From NCBI RefSeq assembly GCF_022370635.2, contig NZ_CP092362.2, positions 3,038,001 through 3,102,000 of the forward strand: a stretch of 64,000 nt of DNA, given 5' to 3'. Source of the stretch: Mycolicibacterium crocinum. Its GTDB lineage: Bacteria; Actinomycetota; Actinomycetes; Mycobacteriales; Mycobacteriaceae. Below, piece by piece: positions 54,224 through 62,835 of this stretch; positions within the stretch are counted from its first letter, which is position 1; each line of letters starts with the position of its first letter. The position numbers were made by a program, and so were the translations under genes. The notes under the pieces were generated by a model that did not search any database, was not told the DNA's origin, and saw only the letters and a program-made list of their open reading frames with translations.

Positions 54224-55014
54224 TGACCGCGTCCCGCTCGGCACTCATCGATGTGGTCGACCGGTCCCCGCTGATGGCGGCCGCCCACGACCGCGCCGGC
54301 TGGGTCGGATTGTTCACCGACGACGGCCGGGTCGAAGACCCTGTCGGATCGCGGCCGCACGTCGGGCCGCAACAGATCGGGCGGTTCTACGACACGTTCA
54401 TCGCCCCGCGCGAGATCGTCTTCCACCACGAAGCCGACATCGTCTCGGACACAACGGTCATTCGCGATGTCGTCCTGGAGGTCGGGATGGGGCCGGTGGT
54501 GACGATGCGAATCCCGGCCGTATTGCGGTACGACCTCCGCGAGATCGACGACGCGTGGCGGATCGAACGGCTGCGCGCCTACTGGGAACTGCCCGCGATG
54601 ATGGTGCAGTTCGCCCGTAATGGGGCGGCCGCGGGTCCGCAGGCGCTGGAATTGAGCCGCGCGCTGATCCGCAATCAGGGATGGCGCGGATCGTTGGGGT
54701 TCGCCTCCGGATTCCGCGGTGCCCGATTCCGGGGTAAGCGGACGGTGCGCGGCTTCCTCGACGCGGTGGCCGCCGGCGATCAGTTGCGGGCGTGGCGGGC
54801 GCTCGGGTCCGGTGCGCTGATCACCCGTGGCGAACGAAACCCGCTGAAGTTTGGGGCTTTCAGCGAGGAGCTGGCCGGCGCATCGTGGACCAAGGTGATC
54901 GCCGCGGGTTCGTCGATCACCGCGTCGCGCAGCGGCGCGCGACCGGGAGTCCTGCTCGCTGAGCTCGGCAACGCCGGCGGCGAAATCACCCGGGTGCGTT
55001 ATTTCGCCGAATGA
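54223..55014 (+). CDS. NTF2/SnoaL-like protein (Rv2042c-like)
   Basis: 263 residues. The N-terminal half reads as a SnoaL/NTF2-like cone fold (HDRAGWVGLFTDDGRVEDPVG, then FHHEADIVSDTTVIRDVVLEV). A second NTF2-like segment follows near residues 175-263 (FLDAVAAGDQLRAWRALG). The family includes ketosteroid-isomerase relatives but no catalytic Asp/Tyr set is evident, so the function is open. Directly downstream of pncA with stop/start overlap, the same pair as Rv2043c-Rv2042c. Confidence 0.78.
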   Translation: MTASRSALIDVVDRSPLMAAAHDRAGWVGLFTDDGRVEDPVGSRPHVGPQQIGRFYDTFIAPREIVFHHEADIVSDTTVIRDVVLEVGMGPVVTMRIPAVLRYDLREIDDAWRIERLRAYWELPAMMVQFARNGAAAGPQALELSRALIRNQGWRGSLGFASGFRGARFRGKRTVRGFLDAVAAGDQLRAWRALGSGALITRGERNPLKFGAFSEELAGASWTKVIAAGSSITASRSGARPGVLLAELGNAGGEITRVRYFAE

Positions 55015-55024
55015 ACCGCGATGG

Positions 55025-55846
55025 TCACATGCGCGAGAAACGCGCGAGGACAAAGCAATACGCGCCGTAGGCGGCGAACCCGGCGGCTGCCGCGATAAGC
55101 AACACCCTGCCGAACGGCGCCTCGCCCAGACTCTTGACCGCGGCGTCCAGCCCGGCGCCCTTGGACGGGTCGGTGGTCAGCGTCGCGATTACCAGAAGCA
55201 CACCCGCACCACCGAGCACGATTCCCTTCGCGGTGTATCCGGCGATGCCCAGTGGCGTGATCAATGGGCCGCCACCGCTGACCGTCAGGTCCTCCTCGAA
55301 CTTGGTCGAGATCCCCTTGTAGACGTGGTAGCCGCCGACGCCGATGATCACCGCGGCCGCGATCAGCAGAATCGCCTTGCCCCAACCGGTTTGGAGCAAC
55401 TGGGCGGTGAGACCGGTGTTGCGCTGGCTGCTGGACTCGCCACCGCCGTCGGCGAACTTCACCGCGGCCAGTGCGATGCCGGCGTAGATGAGGGCCAGGC
55501 CACCCGACTTGATCCGATCGAAGACGTCGTAGGGACCGTCGTGCTCGCGCCCCGGCTCGCTCGGATGCGAGCCCAGGATCGCCTCGGCGACCCGCCACAG
55601 GGCCATGGCGACCAGGCCACCGGCGGCCAGCCACAGGGCCACCGCACCACCGGGCTGGGCCGCCAGAGTTGCCAGCGCACCGGACTGGTCGGCGTGTCCG
55701 GCCGAGCCGAACGGAAGTCGGACGATGATGAAGGCGATCAGCAGGTGCAGGACACCGCTGATGCTGTATCCCGCCCTGGCGGCCAGCTCGAAAGGTCTGC
55801 TGCTCGTGGCTGCTCGCACAGCACCGTTCATCGCATTGTCGGCCAC
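55025..55846 (-). CDS. DUF1206 membrane protein
   Basis: 273 residues. Three copies of a two-helix DUF1206 unit are visible. They begin near ELAARAGYSISGVLHLLIAF, DRIKSGGLALIYAGIALAAV and LGIAGYTAKGIVLGGAGVLL, giving six helices. Each unit starts with the G-Y/K-G helix pattern. Function unknown. The start is uncertain: GTG 55846 avoids overlap with the upstream gene, while ATG 55831 is equally possible. Confidence 0.82.
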   Translation of the reverse strand: MADNAMNGAVRAATSSRPFELAARAGYSISGVLHLLIAFIIVRLPFGSAGHADQSGALATLAAQPGGAVALWLAAGGLVAMALWRVAEAILGSHPSEPGREHDGPYDVFDRIKSGGLALIYAGIALAAVKFADGGGESSSQRNTGLTAQLLQTGWGKAILLIAAAVIIGVGGYHVYKGISTKFEEDLTVSGGGPLITPLGIAGYTAKGIVLGGAGVLLVIATLTTDPSKGAGLDAAVKSLGEAPFGRVLLIAAAAGFAAYGAYCFVLARFSRM

Positions 55847-55856
55847 GAAAACTGAG

Positions 55857-56687
55857 TTACCCGTGTGCAGCGCCGGAAAAACCATCCGTCGTGGCACCCG
55901 TCACCGGGCATGACCGCCGTGGATGCATGCCGGGAACCAACATCGGCACGCTGTTCCGATAGGCCTGGTAGCTCGCGCCGAGCTCGGCGACCAGGTCCCG
56001 CTCCTCGAGCTGGATGGCGATCAGGATGTAGCCGGTCGTACCGATCGCGAACAGCAGGTGCCCCGCGGTCATCTCGGGCGTGGCCCAGAAGGCGACCAGG
56101 AAGCCCAGCATCAGGGGGTGGCGCACCAGCCGGTACAGCAGCGTGGCCCGGAAACCATTCTCACGGCGCGGAGAGCCGCGCCAGGCCGCGAACACCTGCC
56201 GCAGGCCGAACAGCTCGAAGTGGTCGATCATGAACGTGGCGGCCAGGACGGTGACCCAGCCCGCCGCAAACAGTGTCCACAGCAGCACTCGGGCCGCAGG
56301 CTGATCGACCTGCCAGATCACGGCCGGCATCGTCCGCCACTGCCAATAGAGCAGCAGCAGAACGAGACTGGCCAGCAGGACGTAGGTGCTGCGTTCGATG
56401 GCGGGCGGCACGAAGCGCGTCCACCACCGTTTGAAGGCGGGCCTGGCCATCACGCTGTGTTGGACGGCGAACAGCCCGAGCAGCAGGGTGTTGATCACCA
56501 GCGCCACGGCGAACGAGGCGCCGTCGATACCGTGATCGACCGTCCGTGGCACGAGGATGCCCCCGACGAAGACGACGGCGTAGCAGAAGGCGACCAGGAA
56601 AACGAGATAGCTCGCGACCCCGTAGGCCACGACGAGGATGCGGCGAGTCCGCGTGTGCGCGGACGACGGATTGTGTGTCATATCCAT
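55857..56687 (-). CDS. mddA: Methanethiol S-methyltransferase-like membrane protein (MddA/NnrU family)
   Basis: 276 residues with five to six helices. The C-terminal SAM-binding region of the isoprenylcysteine-methyltransferase/NnrU fold is clear: LLYRLVRHPLMLGFLVAFWA, then IAIQLEERDLVAELGASYQAY. Earlier text (LFAVQHSVMARPAFKRWW and ERSTYVLLASL) matches MddA, which methylates methanethiol to dimethyl sulfide. Assignment is by text similarity; other NnrU roles cannot be excluded. Start ATG 56687, or 56681. Confidence 0.72.
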   Translation of the reverse strand: MDMTHNPSSAHTRTRRILVVAYGVASYLVFLVAFCYAVVFVGGILVPRTVDHGIDGASFAVALVINTLLLGLFAVQHSVMARPAFKRWWTRFVPPAIERSTYVLLASLVLLLLYWQWRTMPAVIWQVDQPAARVLLWTLFAAGWVTVLAATFMIDHFELFGLRQVFAAWRGSPRRENGFRATLLYRLVRHPLMLGFLVAFWATPEMTAGHLLFAIGTTGYILIAIQLEERDLVAELGASYQAYRNSVPMLVPGMHPRRSCPVTGATTDGFSGAAHG

Positions 56688-56733
56688 GATGCTCGTCGGC
56701 AAGGCCGCCGCAATCATGGGGCATTCGCCTCAA

Positions 56734-58332
56734 CTACACCGGTTCGGTGAGCCCGTGACGCAGTGCGTACATGCTCGCACCGATCCGATTGGACACCCCG
56801 ATCTTGGCGTAGGTCCGTTCGACATGATTGCGGGCGGTCTTCTCGCTGATCACCAGTGCGGCAGCGATCTCCTTGTTCGACGCACCCTGCGCCACCAGGC
56901 GCAGCACCTCGATCTCGCGCGGGGTGAGGCCGTCGGGTCGGGTGGCCGAGCGCCGGCTCCGATGCCCCGCCGCCTGCAGAACGGCCTCGCCGGCGACGTC
57001 GTCGAGTTCGCCGGCGCGAATGCGGTCGCGGATCCGCCGGGCCGCCGCGTCCGGATCCAGTGCGGAGCGGTATGGCCTTGGCTCCAAAGCCGATTGGTAG
57101 GCGACGGTTGCGGCCAGTACCCGGTCGGGCATGCCGAGTGCGGCGCCGGGCAGGCTGCGCGGGTAGCCGGTTCCGTTGATGCATTCGTGGTGGTTCCCGG
57201 CGATCTGGGCGACGGGTTCGAGCCCGTCGATTCGGCTCAGGATGCGGGTGGTGAGGTAGGGGTGCAGCCGCATGTGTTCGAACTCCGCGGCGGACAGTGT
57301 CGCGGGCTTGGACCACACCTGATTGGAGACACCAATACGGCCGAGATCGTGGACGTGGCCGGCTCGGCGGACCAACGTCACCGTATCGGCGGCCAGGCCG
57401 ACCGCCTCGGCGGCATCACCCCCCAATTGCGCCACCGCACGTGAATGACCAAGTGTGAAAGGACATTTCAAGTCCACAAAGTCGCCAAGCGCGATCAGCA
57501 GTTCGTCGAAGGATTGCTGCTGCAACGGCTCGTGGCGATCGGGCGCGCACGAGAGCGCAGCCTCCCAGACCTCACCCGCCGGCGGCCCGGCCAGAATCGC
57601 GTCCGCGTCTGCTGCGAAGGCGTCCACCACATCCGGGTCGAACTGCTTGCCGCTGCGTTGCCTGGCCATGTCGACGGCGGCGCCCACCCCGCCCGTGCGA
57701 TGGTGCACCTCGGCCATATCGGCAAGCTGGGCCACCCGCATCTCGATCGGGATCTCGGCACCACCGACCCCGCCGGGCATCCCGCTTCCGTCGTAGCGTT
57801 CGAAGCTGAACCCCAGCGCGTTCTGCACGCCGGCACCCAGACCCATGCGGTCGGCCAGCAGCGCCGCCGACGTGCAGTGCGAGTGGATCAGGGCAGACAT
57901 GTTCCCGCGGGCGTTGATGAACAGCGTCGCGATCGACGTCAGCCGCTGGGTGATCGGTTCACCGCGGCCGACGTTCGCAACCAGGAAGCGGTAATAGGGC
58001 AGCCCGGCCCAATCGACGTGATAGGCGTCGCGACGCACCGAGATGTCGTCGCCGAACCAGTTCGCGAACTCGTGCGAGTCGGCGTGACAGCCGATCCACA
58101 TCACCAGGGTGGTGTAGTACACGCAATCGCGCTGGGATGCGTCCAGGCCCAGCCGATCGGCGATCCGCGTTCCGATCAGGGCGGACCGCAGCATGTGCTC
58201 GGCGGGCTGCCCGAGGCCGAGATCGATCGCCACCGACAGGGCCGCCAGCATCTCGGCCCGGCTGGGTGCTCGTGACGGGGGACCGGTCGGGGTCCTCGGT
58301 GCTGCCACGCGCTCGATTGTGCTCCCTAACAC
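56734..58332 (-). CDS. HD-GYP-type phosphohydrolase fused to LuxR DNA-binding domain
   Basis: 532 residues. A degenerate first HD-GYP half (SFERYDGSGMPGG near residue 185) is followed by a fuller second one with HVHDLGRIGV (HD) and NHHECINGTGYPRSLPG (HHExxxGxGYP), residues about 325-390. Residues about 465-532 are a LuxR helix-turn-helix (DGLTPREIEVLRLVAQGASN, then EKTARNHVERTYAKIGVSNR). The architecture suggests a regulator switched by a phosphodiester or nucleotide ligand, perhaps c-di-GMP. The GTG at 58332 overlaps the preceding gene by 7 nt; GTG 58308 is another option. Confidence 0.8.
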   Translation of the reverse strand: MLGSTIERVAAPRTPTGPPSRAPSRAEMLAALSVAIDLGLGQPAEHMLRSALIGTRIADRLGLDASQRDCVYYTTLVMWIGCHADSHEFANWFGDDISVRRDAYHVDWAGLPYYRFLVANVGRGEPITQRLTSIATLFINARGNMSALIHSHCTSAALLADRMGLGAGVQNALGFSFERYDGSGMPGGVGGAEIPIEMRVAQLADMAEVHHRTGGVGAAVDMARQRSGKQFDPDVVDAFAADADAILAGPPAGEVWEAALSCAPDRHEPLQQQSFDELLIALGDFVDLKCPFTLGHSRAVAQLGGDAAEAVGLAADTVTLVRRAGHVHDLGRIGVSNQVWSKPATLSAAEFEHMRLHPYLTTRILSRIDGLEPVAQIAGNHHECINGTGYPRSLPGAALGMPDRVLAATVAYQSALEPRPYRSALDPDAAARRIRDRIRAGELDDVAGEAVLQAAGHRSRRSATRPDGLTPREIEVLRLVAQGASNKEIAAALVISEKTARNHVERTYAKIGVSNRIGASMYALRHGLTEPV

Positions 58333-59078
58333 GCGTTGACGGGTTCTCTTGGCGCGGTCTGCCACGCCGCGGCATGGCGTTGCGGATCGAAGCTGTCGAA
58401 CCGAGCGGTGCCGATCACGCACAGGCCACGCTGCGGCAGGCGGAAGTCGGCCAACCGGCTCTGGCTGGCCAGCGGGGCCACCGTGCCGAGGCTGACACCG
58501 TCAAGCACCGCTCGCGAGCGGCGGACGGCCCAGACCTGGCGCGGGGCGACGCGGAAGTTCTGACCGTTCGGCGCGGTGCCGGCCAGTCGCATCCCGCCCG
58601 TTCGCAGCAGCGGCCCGGCGATCCGGCCCATACCCGCGAGCACCGGCACATTGCCCCAGGCCCATTCGGGCATGGCGCGGCCGAGCATGCTGACGGCGCG
58701 GGTGACCGGTGTGCTGCTCATGCCGACCCTCCAGCGCAGCAGCCCGGGAATCGTGATCACAAGAGACCAGGGGTCGGTCCACGTGGTCGTGATGTCGCAC
58801 TCCACCGCGGGAACCGTTGTGGCCGAACTGAAGTAGCGCGAGCAGCTTTGCTCGGCAGGCGTGGTGGCGTAGAACGTCCATCGATCAGCCGGGTCGCGGT
58901 GCCACACCGAGCGGTACGCGGGGGAGAAGGAGGACGCCGGAAAATCCCGGTACGCCAGATAGTGTCCGGTGTCGAACGGTAGGCCCATGATGCCGAAGCC
59001 GCTCACCCGATCGTCGGTGCCCGAAGGCAGGGTCGGATGGTCTGCGATCGCGCTCACTGCGCGTTGTGGTGTGTTCAT
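58326..59078 (-). CDS. Conserved hypothetical protein
   Basis: 250 residues, soluble, not recognised. Visible text: GFGIMGLPFDTGHYLAYRDFP, an SCSRYFSSAT stretch with one Cys, WTDPWSLVITIPGLLRWRVG and a C-terminal RGLCVIGTARFDSFDPQ. The mix of strands and aromatics resembles acetoacetate-decarboxylase or lipocalin-like folds, but this is only a guess. It overlaps the HD-GYP/LuxR gene by 7 nt and so is probably its operon partner. ATG 59078 is preferred to 59102. Confidence 0.55.
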   Translation of the reverse strand: MNTPQRAVSAIADHPTLPSGTDDRVSGFGIMGLPFDTGHYLAYRDFPASSFSPAYRSVWHRDPADRWTFYATTPAEQSCSRYFSSATTVPAVECDITTTWTDPWSLVITIPGLLRWRVGMSSTPVTRAVSMLGRAMPEWAWGNVPVLAGMGRIAGPLLRTGGMRLAGTAPNGQNFRVAPRQVWAVRRSRAVLDGVSLGTVAPLASQSRLADFRLPQRGLCVIGTARFDSFDPQRHAAAWQTAPREPVNAC

Positions 59079-59132
59079 GGGGTCAATGCTGGCGTCCCAC
59101 ACCGGCTCTGGGCATGGGGCAGCTGCCCCATT

Positions 59133-59789
59133 TCAGTCGTGCTTGCGCAGTGTTTCCCAGTCGTGTTCGTCCTCGAGCTGGGCGATCAGATTTCTCGTCC
59201 GTTCCCGCAACAGCAACGTCATCCCGATACCGACGATGATCGCGACGACCAGTGCGACCCAGGAAAATCGCGACAACCACTTCTCGGCCGCCAAGCCGAG
59301 GTAGTAGACCACCGCGGTGGTGCCGCCGGCCCAGCAGACCGCACCGGATGCGTTGGCGGCCAGGAAGCGCCCGTAGCGCATCCGCAATGCGCCGGCCAAG
59401 GGCCCGGCGAGGATCCGCAGCAGCGCGATGAAGCGCCCGAAGAACACCGCCCACACCCCCCACCGGGCGAACAGCTGCTTGGCCAAGGCCACATGACCGG
59501 GACCGAAGTGTTTCGGAAACCGCTTACCGAGCCGTTCGAACAGCCCCATGCCGTACCGGCGGCCGATCGAGTATCCGATCGAGTCGCCGATGATGGCGCC
59601 GATCGTGGCGGCCGCGCCGACCCACAACGGGCTGATGTCCAGAGTGTGCCGCGAAGCCAGCAACGCCGCACTGACCAAGGCGATCTCGCCCGGCAGGGGT
59701 ATGCCGAGACTTTCCAGACCGATGATCAGACCGACGATCAGGTACACCGCCAGCGGTGGGATGGATTCCAGTATCGCGTCGACCGTCAC
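59133..59789 (-). CDS. DedA/SNARE-associated family membrane protein
   Basis: 218 residues with about five helices. Hallmarks: ESLGIPLPGEIALVSAALLA, GDSIGYSIGRRYGMGL, and VFFGRFIALLRILAGPLAGALRM (the FGRF-R-GPLAG motif). DedA proteins carry undecaprenyl phosphate or other lipids across the membrane. GTG start at 59789. It follows potC by 62 nt on the same strand. Confidence 0.9.
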   Translation of the reverse strand: MTVDAILESIPPLAVYLIVGLIIGLESLGIPLPGEIALVSAALLASRHTLDISPLWVGAAATIGAIIGDSIGYSIGRRYGMGLFERLGKRFPKHFGPGHVALAKQLFARWGVWAVFFGRFIALLRILAGPLAGALRMRYGRFLAANASGAVCWAGGTTAVVYYLGLAAEKWLSRFSWVALVVAIIVGIGMTLLLRERTRNLIAQLEDEHDWETLRKHD

Positions 59790-59851
59790 CCGCCAAGGAT
59801 GCCGTATCCACGGCGATTACCGGAGCGAACCGGCTGGTTCGCGTGTCGATC

Positions 59852-60715
59852 TCAGGTGTCGCGCTTGCGCCGGTACAGAGTGCCGACGCCCAGCAGGATC
59901 AGGCTGATCACCAGGATCGCAGTGGCCAGCACGTTGATTTGAGGCGGCACAGCGGCTTTCACCGCCGCGTTCACATACAGCGGGTACGTCACCGTCGAGC
60001 CGCTGACGAAATAGGTGATGATGAAGTCGTCCAACGACAGCGCGAACGACAACATCGCCGCCGCGACGATGCCCGGCACGATCAGCGGCAACGTCACCCG
60101 GAAGAACGTCCGGGTCGGACCGGCGCCCAAATCCAGTGAGGCGTCCTCGAGTGTCCAGTCGAAGCCGCGGATCCGCGCCCGCACCGTCATCGCGATGAAG
60201 CTGATCTCGAACGCGACGTGCGCGATCACGATCGTGGTATATCCGGTGGCCCAGCCCAGGTCGAGGAACAGGGTGAGCAGCGAGGCGCCCATGACGACCT
60301 CGGGCGAGGTCAGCGGCAGCACCAGGAAGGTGTCTACCGCCTTGCTGCCGCGAAACCGTTGCCGCACAAGGGCGATCGCGACCAACGTGCCGAGAACTCC
60401 GGCGATCGCCGTCGACACCGCGGCGACGTTCAGGCTCAGCTTCAGCGCTTCGGTCAGGGCCGGGTATTTGAACGGGTCGGCCCAGTTGTCCAGCGTGAAG
60501 CCCTGCCAGGTGTAGTTGAACTTCCCGGCCGGCTTGTTGAACGAGAAGATGATGATCACCAGGATCGGCAGGAACAGATAGCAGAGCACCAGGCCGGCGA
60601 TGATCCGCAGGGCCACATCGCCGAGCTTGAAATTCCCCCGAATATTGCGGCCCGGCTTGGCCAATCCACCGTGGTCGATGGTCTGGGCGATTGCCGCCCC
60701 GGCCTCGGTCGTCAT
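59852..60715 (-). CDS. potC: Polyamine-type ABC transporter permease PotC
   Basis: 287 residues, six helices. The binding-protein-dependent permease EAA loop is LEDASLDLGAGPTRTFFRVT. N-terminal FLPILVIIIFSFNKPAG and the GASLLTLFLDLGW region match PotC/YdcV permeases. Overlaps potB by 4 nt. Last gene of the pot operon; substrate (spermidine/putrescine) is inferred from the family. Confidence 0.9.
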   Translation of the reverse strand: MTTEAGAAIAQTIDHGGLAKPGRNIRGNFKLGDVALRIIAGLVLCYLFLPILVIIIFSFNKPAGKFNYTWQGFTLDNWADPFKYPALTEALKLSLNVAAVSTAIAGVLGTLVAIALVRQRFRGSKAVDTFLVLPLTSPEVVMGASLLTLFLDLGWATGYTTIVIAHVAFEISFIAMTVRARIRGFDWTLEDASLDLGAGPTRTFFRVTLPLIVPGIVAAAMLSFALSLDDFIITYFVSGSTVTYPLYVNAAVKAAVPPQINVLATAILVISLILLGVGTLYRRKRDT

Positions 60716-61587
60716 ACCAGATCCTCCGTGCCGAGGGCCCGCGTATAGATCAGCACCCCGACCAGGATCAGTGCCATCAGCACGAAGCTGAGTGCAGCCG
60801 CGGCCGGGTAATCCTTGACCACCAGGAACTGCTTCTGGATAACGTTGCCGATCATCCGGGTCTGCGTGCTGCCGAGGTAGTCGGCGTTGATGAAGTCACC
60901 GACCGACGGAATGAACACCAGCATGCTGCCGGCCAGCACGCCCGGCATCGCCAGCGGCATGATCACTTTGCCGAACATCCTGCGGTTGGAGGCGTACAGA
61001 TCTCGCGAGGCCTCCAGCAGACGGCCGTCAATCTTTTCGAGGCTGACGTACAGCGGAAGGATCATGAAGATGATCCAGTTGTAGGTCAGCCCGCCGATGA
61101 CCGCCCAGCCCGTGGAGAGCAGACGCCCCTCCGACGGCAGCAGACCGATCGTGCCCAGCGTGTGGACCACCCAGCCGTCATCGGCCAGGATCGTCTTCCA
61201 CGCCAGGGTGCGGATCAGGAACGTCACGAAGAACGGCAGGATCACCAGCCCCAGCAGCAGGTTCTTGTACCGCCCCGCTTTGAAGGCGATCACATAGGCC
61301 AGCGGGAAAGCCAGCAGCAGGCACAGCACGGTCGCGGTCAGCGCGTAGCCGAACGACCGCAGGATCTGCTCGCGGTACTGGCTCAGCGCATCCCCGTAGT
61401 TGCCGAATTCCCACGCGAAGGTGAGCTTCGGCAGATAGATCGAGCCACCCATGGTCGACAACGACGTCCGCAACAACGAGAAGAACGGGATGACGTAGAA
61501 GACCCCGAGATACGCCAGGGCGGGCAGGATCATCAGGTAGGGAGCGAGCTTGCTCCGCTGCCGATTGCTGCTGGCTACTCCTGCCAT
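60712..61587 (-). CDS. potB: Polyamine-type ABC transporter permease PotB
   Basis: 291 residues, six helices. The EAA loop is LLEASRDLYASNRRMFGKVI, the N-terminus YLMILPALAYLGVFYVIPFF, and the QKQFLVVKDYPAAAALSFVL segment is typical of PotB. Lies 4 nt after potD and overlaps potC by 4 nt. Confidence 0.9.
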   Translation of the reverse strand: MAGVASSNRQRSKLAPYLMILPALAYLGVFYVIPFFSLLRTSLSTMGGSIYLPKLTFAWEFGNYGDALSQYREQILRSFGYALTATVLCLLLAFPLAYVIAFKAGRYKNLLLGLVILPFFVTFLIRTLAWKTILADDGWVVHTLGTIGLLPSEGRLLSTGWAVIGGLTYNWIIFMILPLYVSLEKIDGRLLEASRDLYASNRRMFGKVIMPLAMPGVLAGSMLVFIPSVGDFINADYLGSTQTRMIGNVIQKQFLVVKDYPAAAALSFVLMALILVGVLIYTRALGTEDLV

Positions 61588-61591
61588 GTCG

Positions 61592-62776
61592 TTACTGGCC
61601 GGTGACGGCGGAGTAGGCCTTGTTGAACTCGTCGGTCTGCTCGTCGGTGAGCGCCGCCCACGTCTTGAGCTTGTCGAGAGTGGCCTTCGGCGGGTTGATC
61701 AACGGATTCGCGGCCAAGCCGGGATCGATCTTGTTGAGTTCATCGGTCATGTCCGACAACACCGGCACGTACTGGGTGTGCGCGATCAGCTTCGCGTAGT
61801 TGGCCCGGTCGTAGACGTAGTTGATCCACGCCTCGGCCGCCTTCTGGTTCTGCGTGGTGTAGGGGATCACCATGGTGTCGACGAATGTCGTGCCACCGGT
61901 GTCGGGCACCACGAACTTCAGGTCCGGGTTGTCCTTCTGCAGCTGCACCACGTCGCCCGAATATGCCTGGGCGATAACGACATTGCCGGATGCGAGGTCG
62001 TCGGCGTAGTCGTTGCCGGTGAACCGGCGGATCTGGCCGGCGTCCTTCTGCTTCTTGATCAGCTCGACGGCCTTGTTGACGCCGTCGCTGGTCGGGTTCT
62101 CCACCGAGCTGCCCTGCGAGAGCATGATCATGCCGAGGCCGTCCTGGGTGTCGGCGAGCAGGCTGACCTTGCCTTTGAATGCCGGATCCCACAGGTCGTC
62201 GATCTTGGTGATGTCGCGACCGGTCGCGGCGCGGTTGTAGGCCAGCGCCGTCATGCCGGACATGTAGGGTGCGCTGAACTTTCGGCCCGGGTCGGCCTTC
62301 GCATTGAGCAGGTCCTCGCGCATGTTCTTCTTGTTGGTCCAACGGCTTTCGCTGATCCCGTTGAGCCAGCCCAGTCCGTTGAGCCGAGCGGCCATGAACT
62401 GGGTGGGCACCACCAGGTCGGCGCCGATGTCCTGCTTGCGCGACAGCGGTTCCTTGTTCTTGGCGAACCACTCTTCGTTGTCGTTGTAGTCCTCTTTGTA
62501 ATCGACCGTGATCCCGGTCGCGGTCTGGAACGCCGCGACGAAACCGTCGGCCATGTACAGCGGCCAGTTCGAGATGCGCAGCTTTCCGGTGGCCGGGGAG
62601 CCGTCATCGGATGGGGTGGCCGGGCCGCTCGAGCTGCTCTTGTTGTCGGACTTGCTACACGCTGCGAGGAAGGAGGGTCCGAGGACCAGCGCGGCTGCGG
62701 CGGCGGCACCGCCACCGATGAACCGGCGCCGGGACGCGTTCGAGGCAAGGATCCGGGGGTCGATCTCTGTGGCCAT
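61592..62776 (-). CDS. potD: Polyamine-type substrate-binding lipoprotein PotD, Tat-type signal
   Basis: 394 residues. The signal peptide has a twin-arginine motif (NASRRRFIGGG) and ends in a lipobox (FLAACSK, Cys about residue 36), so a Tat-exported lipoprotein. The mature part is a PotD-like binding protein: ISNWPLYMADGFVAAFQTATG, VPTQFMAARLNGLGWL, VVIAQAYSGDVVQLQK (binding-site Asp) and TMVIPYTTQNQKAAEAWINY. The ATG at 62776 places the signal correctly. It lies 59 nt after potA. Confidence 0.92.
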   Translation of the reverse strand: MATEIDPRILASNASRRRFIGGGAAAAAALVLGPSFLAACSKSDNKSSSSGPATPSDDGSPATGKLRISNWPLYMADGFVAAFQTATGITVDYKEDYNDNEEWFAKNKEPLSRKQDIGADLVVPTQFMAARLNGLGWLNGISESRWTNKKNMREDLLNAKADPGRKFSAPYMSGMTALAYNRAATGRDITKIDDLWDPAFKGKVSLLADTQDGLGMIMLSQGSSVENPTSDGVNKAVELIKKQKDAGQIRRFTGNDYADDLASGNVVIAQAYSGDVVQLQKDNPDLKFVVPDTGGTTFVDTMVIPYTTQNQKAAEAWINYVYDRANYAKLIAHTQYVPVLSDMTDELNKIDPGLAANPLINPPKATLDKLKTWAALTDEQTDEFNKAYSAVTGQ

Positions 62777-62835
62777 GTGCCGTAATGCCTTTCGTAGGGG
62801 GAAGGTCGGGGGACTGAGCGCGGGGATCGGTGGTT

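Noticed and set aside
53609..54244. 212-codon N-terminal extension of the kinase-aminotransferase fusion
   Set aside because: Antisense to pncA. The text before MTLFDFFRAEELPVP is not protein-like.
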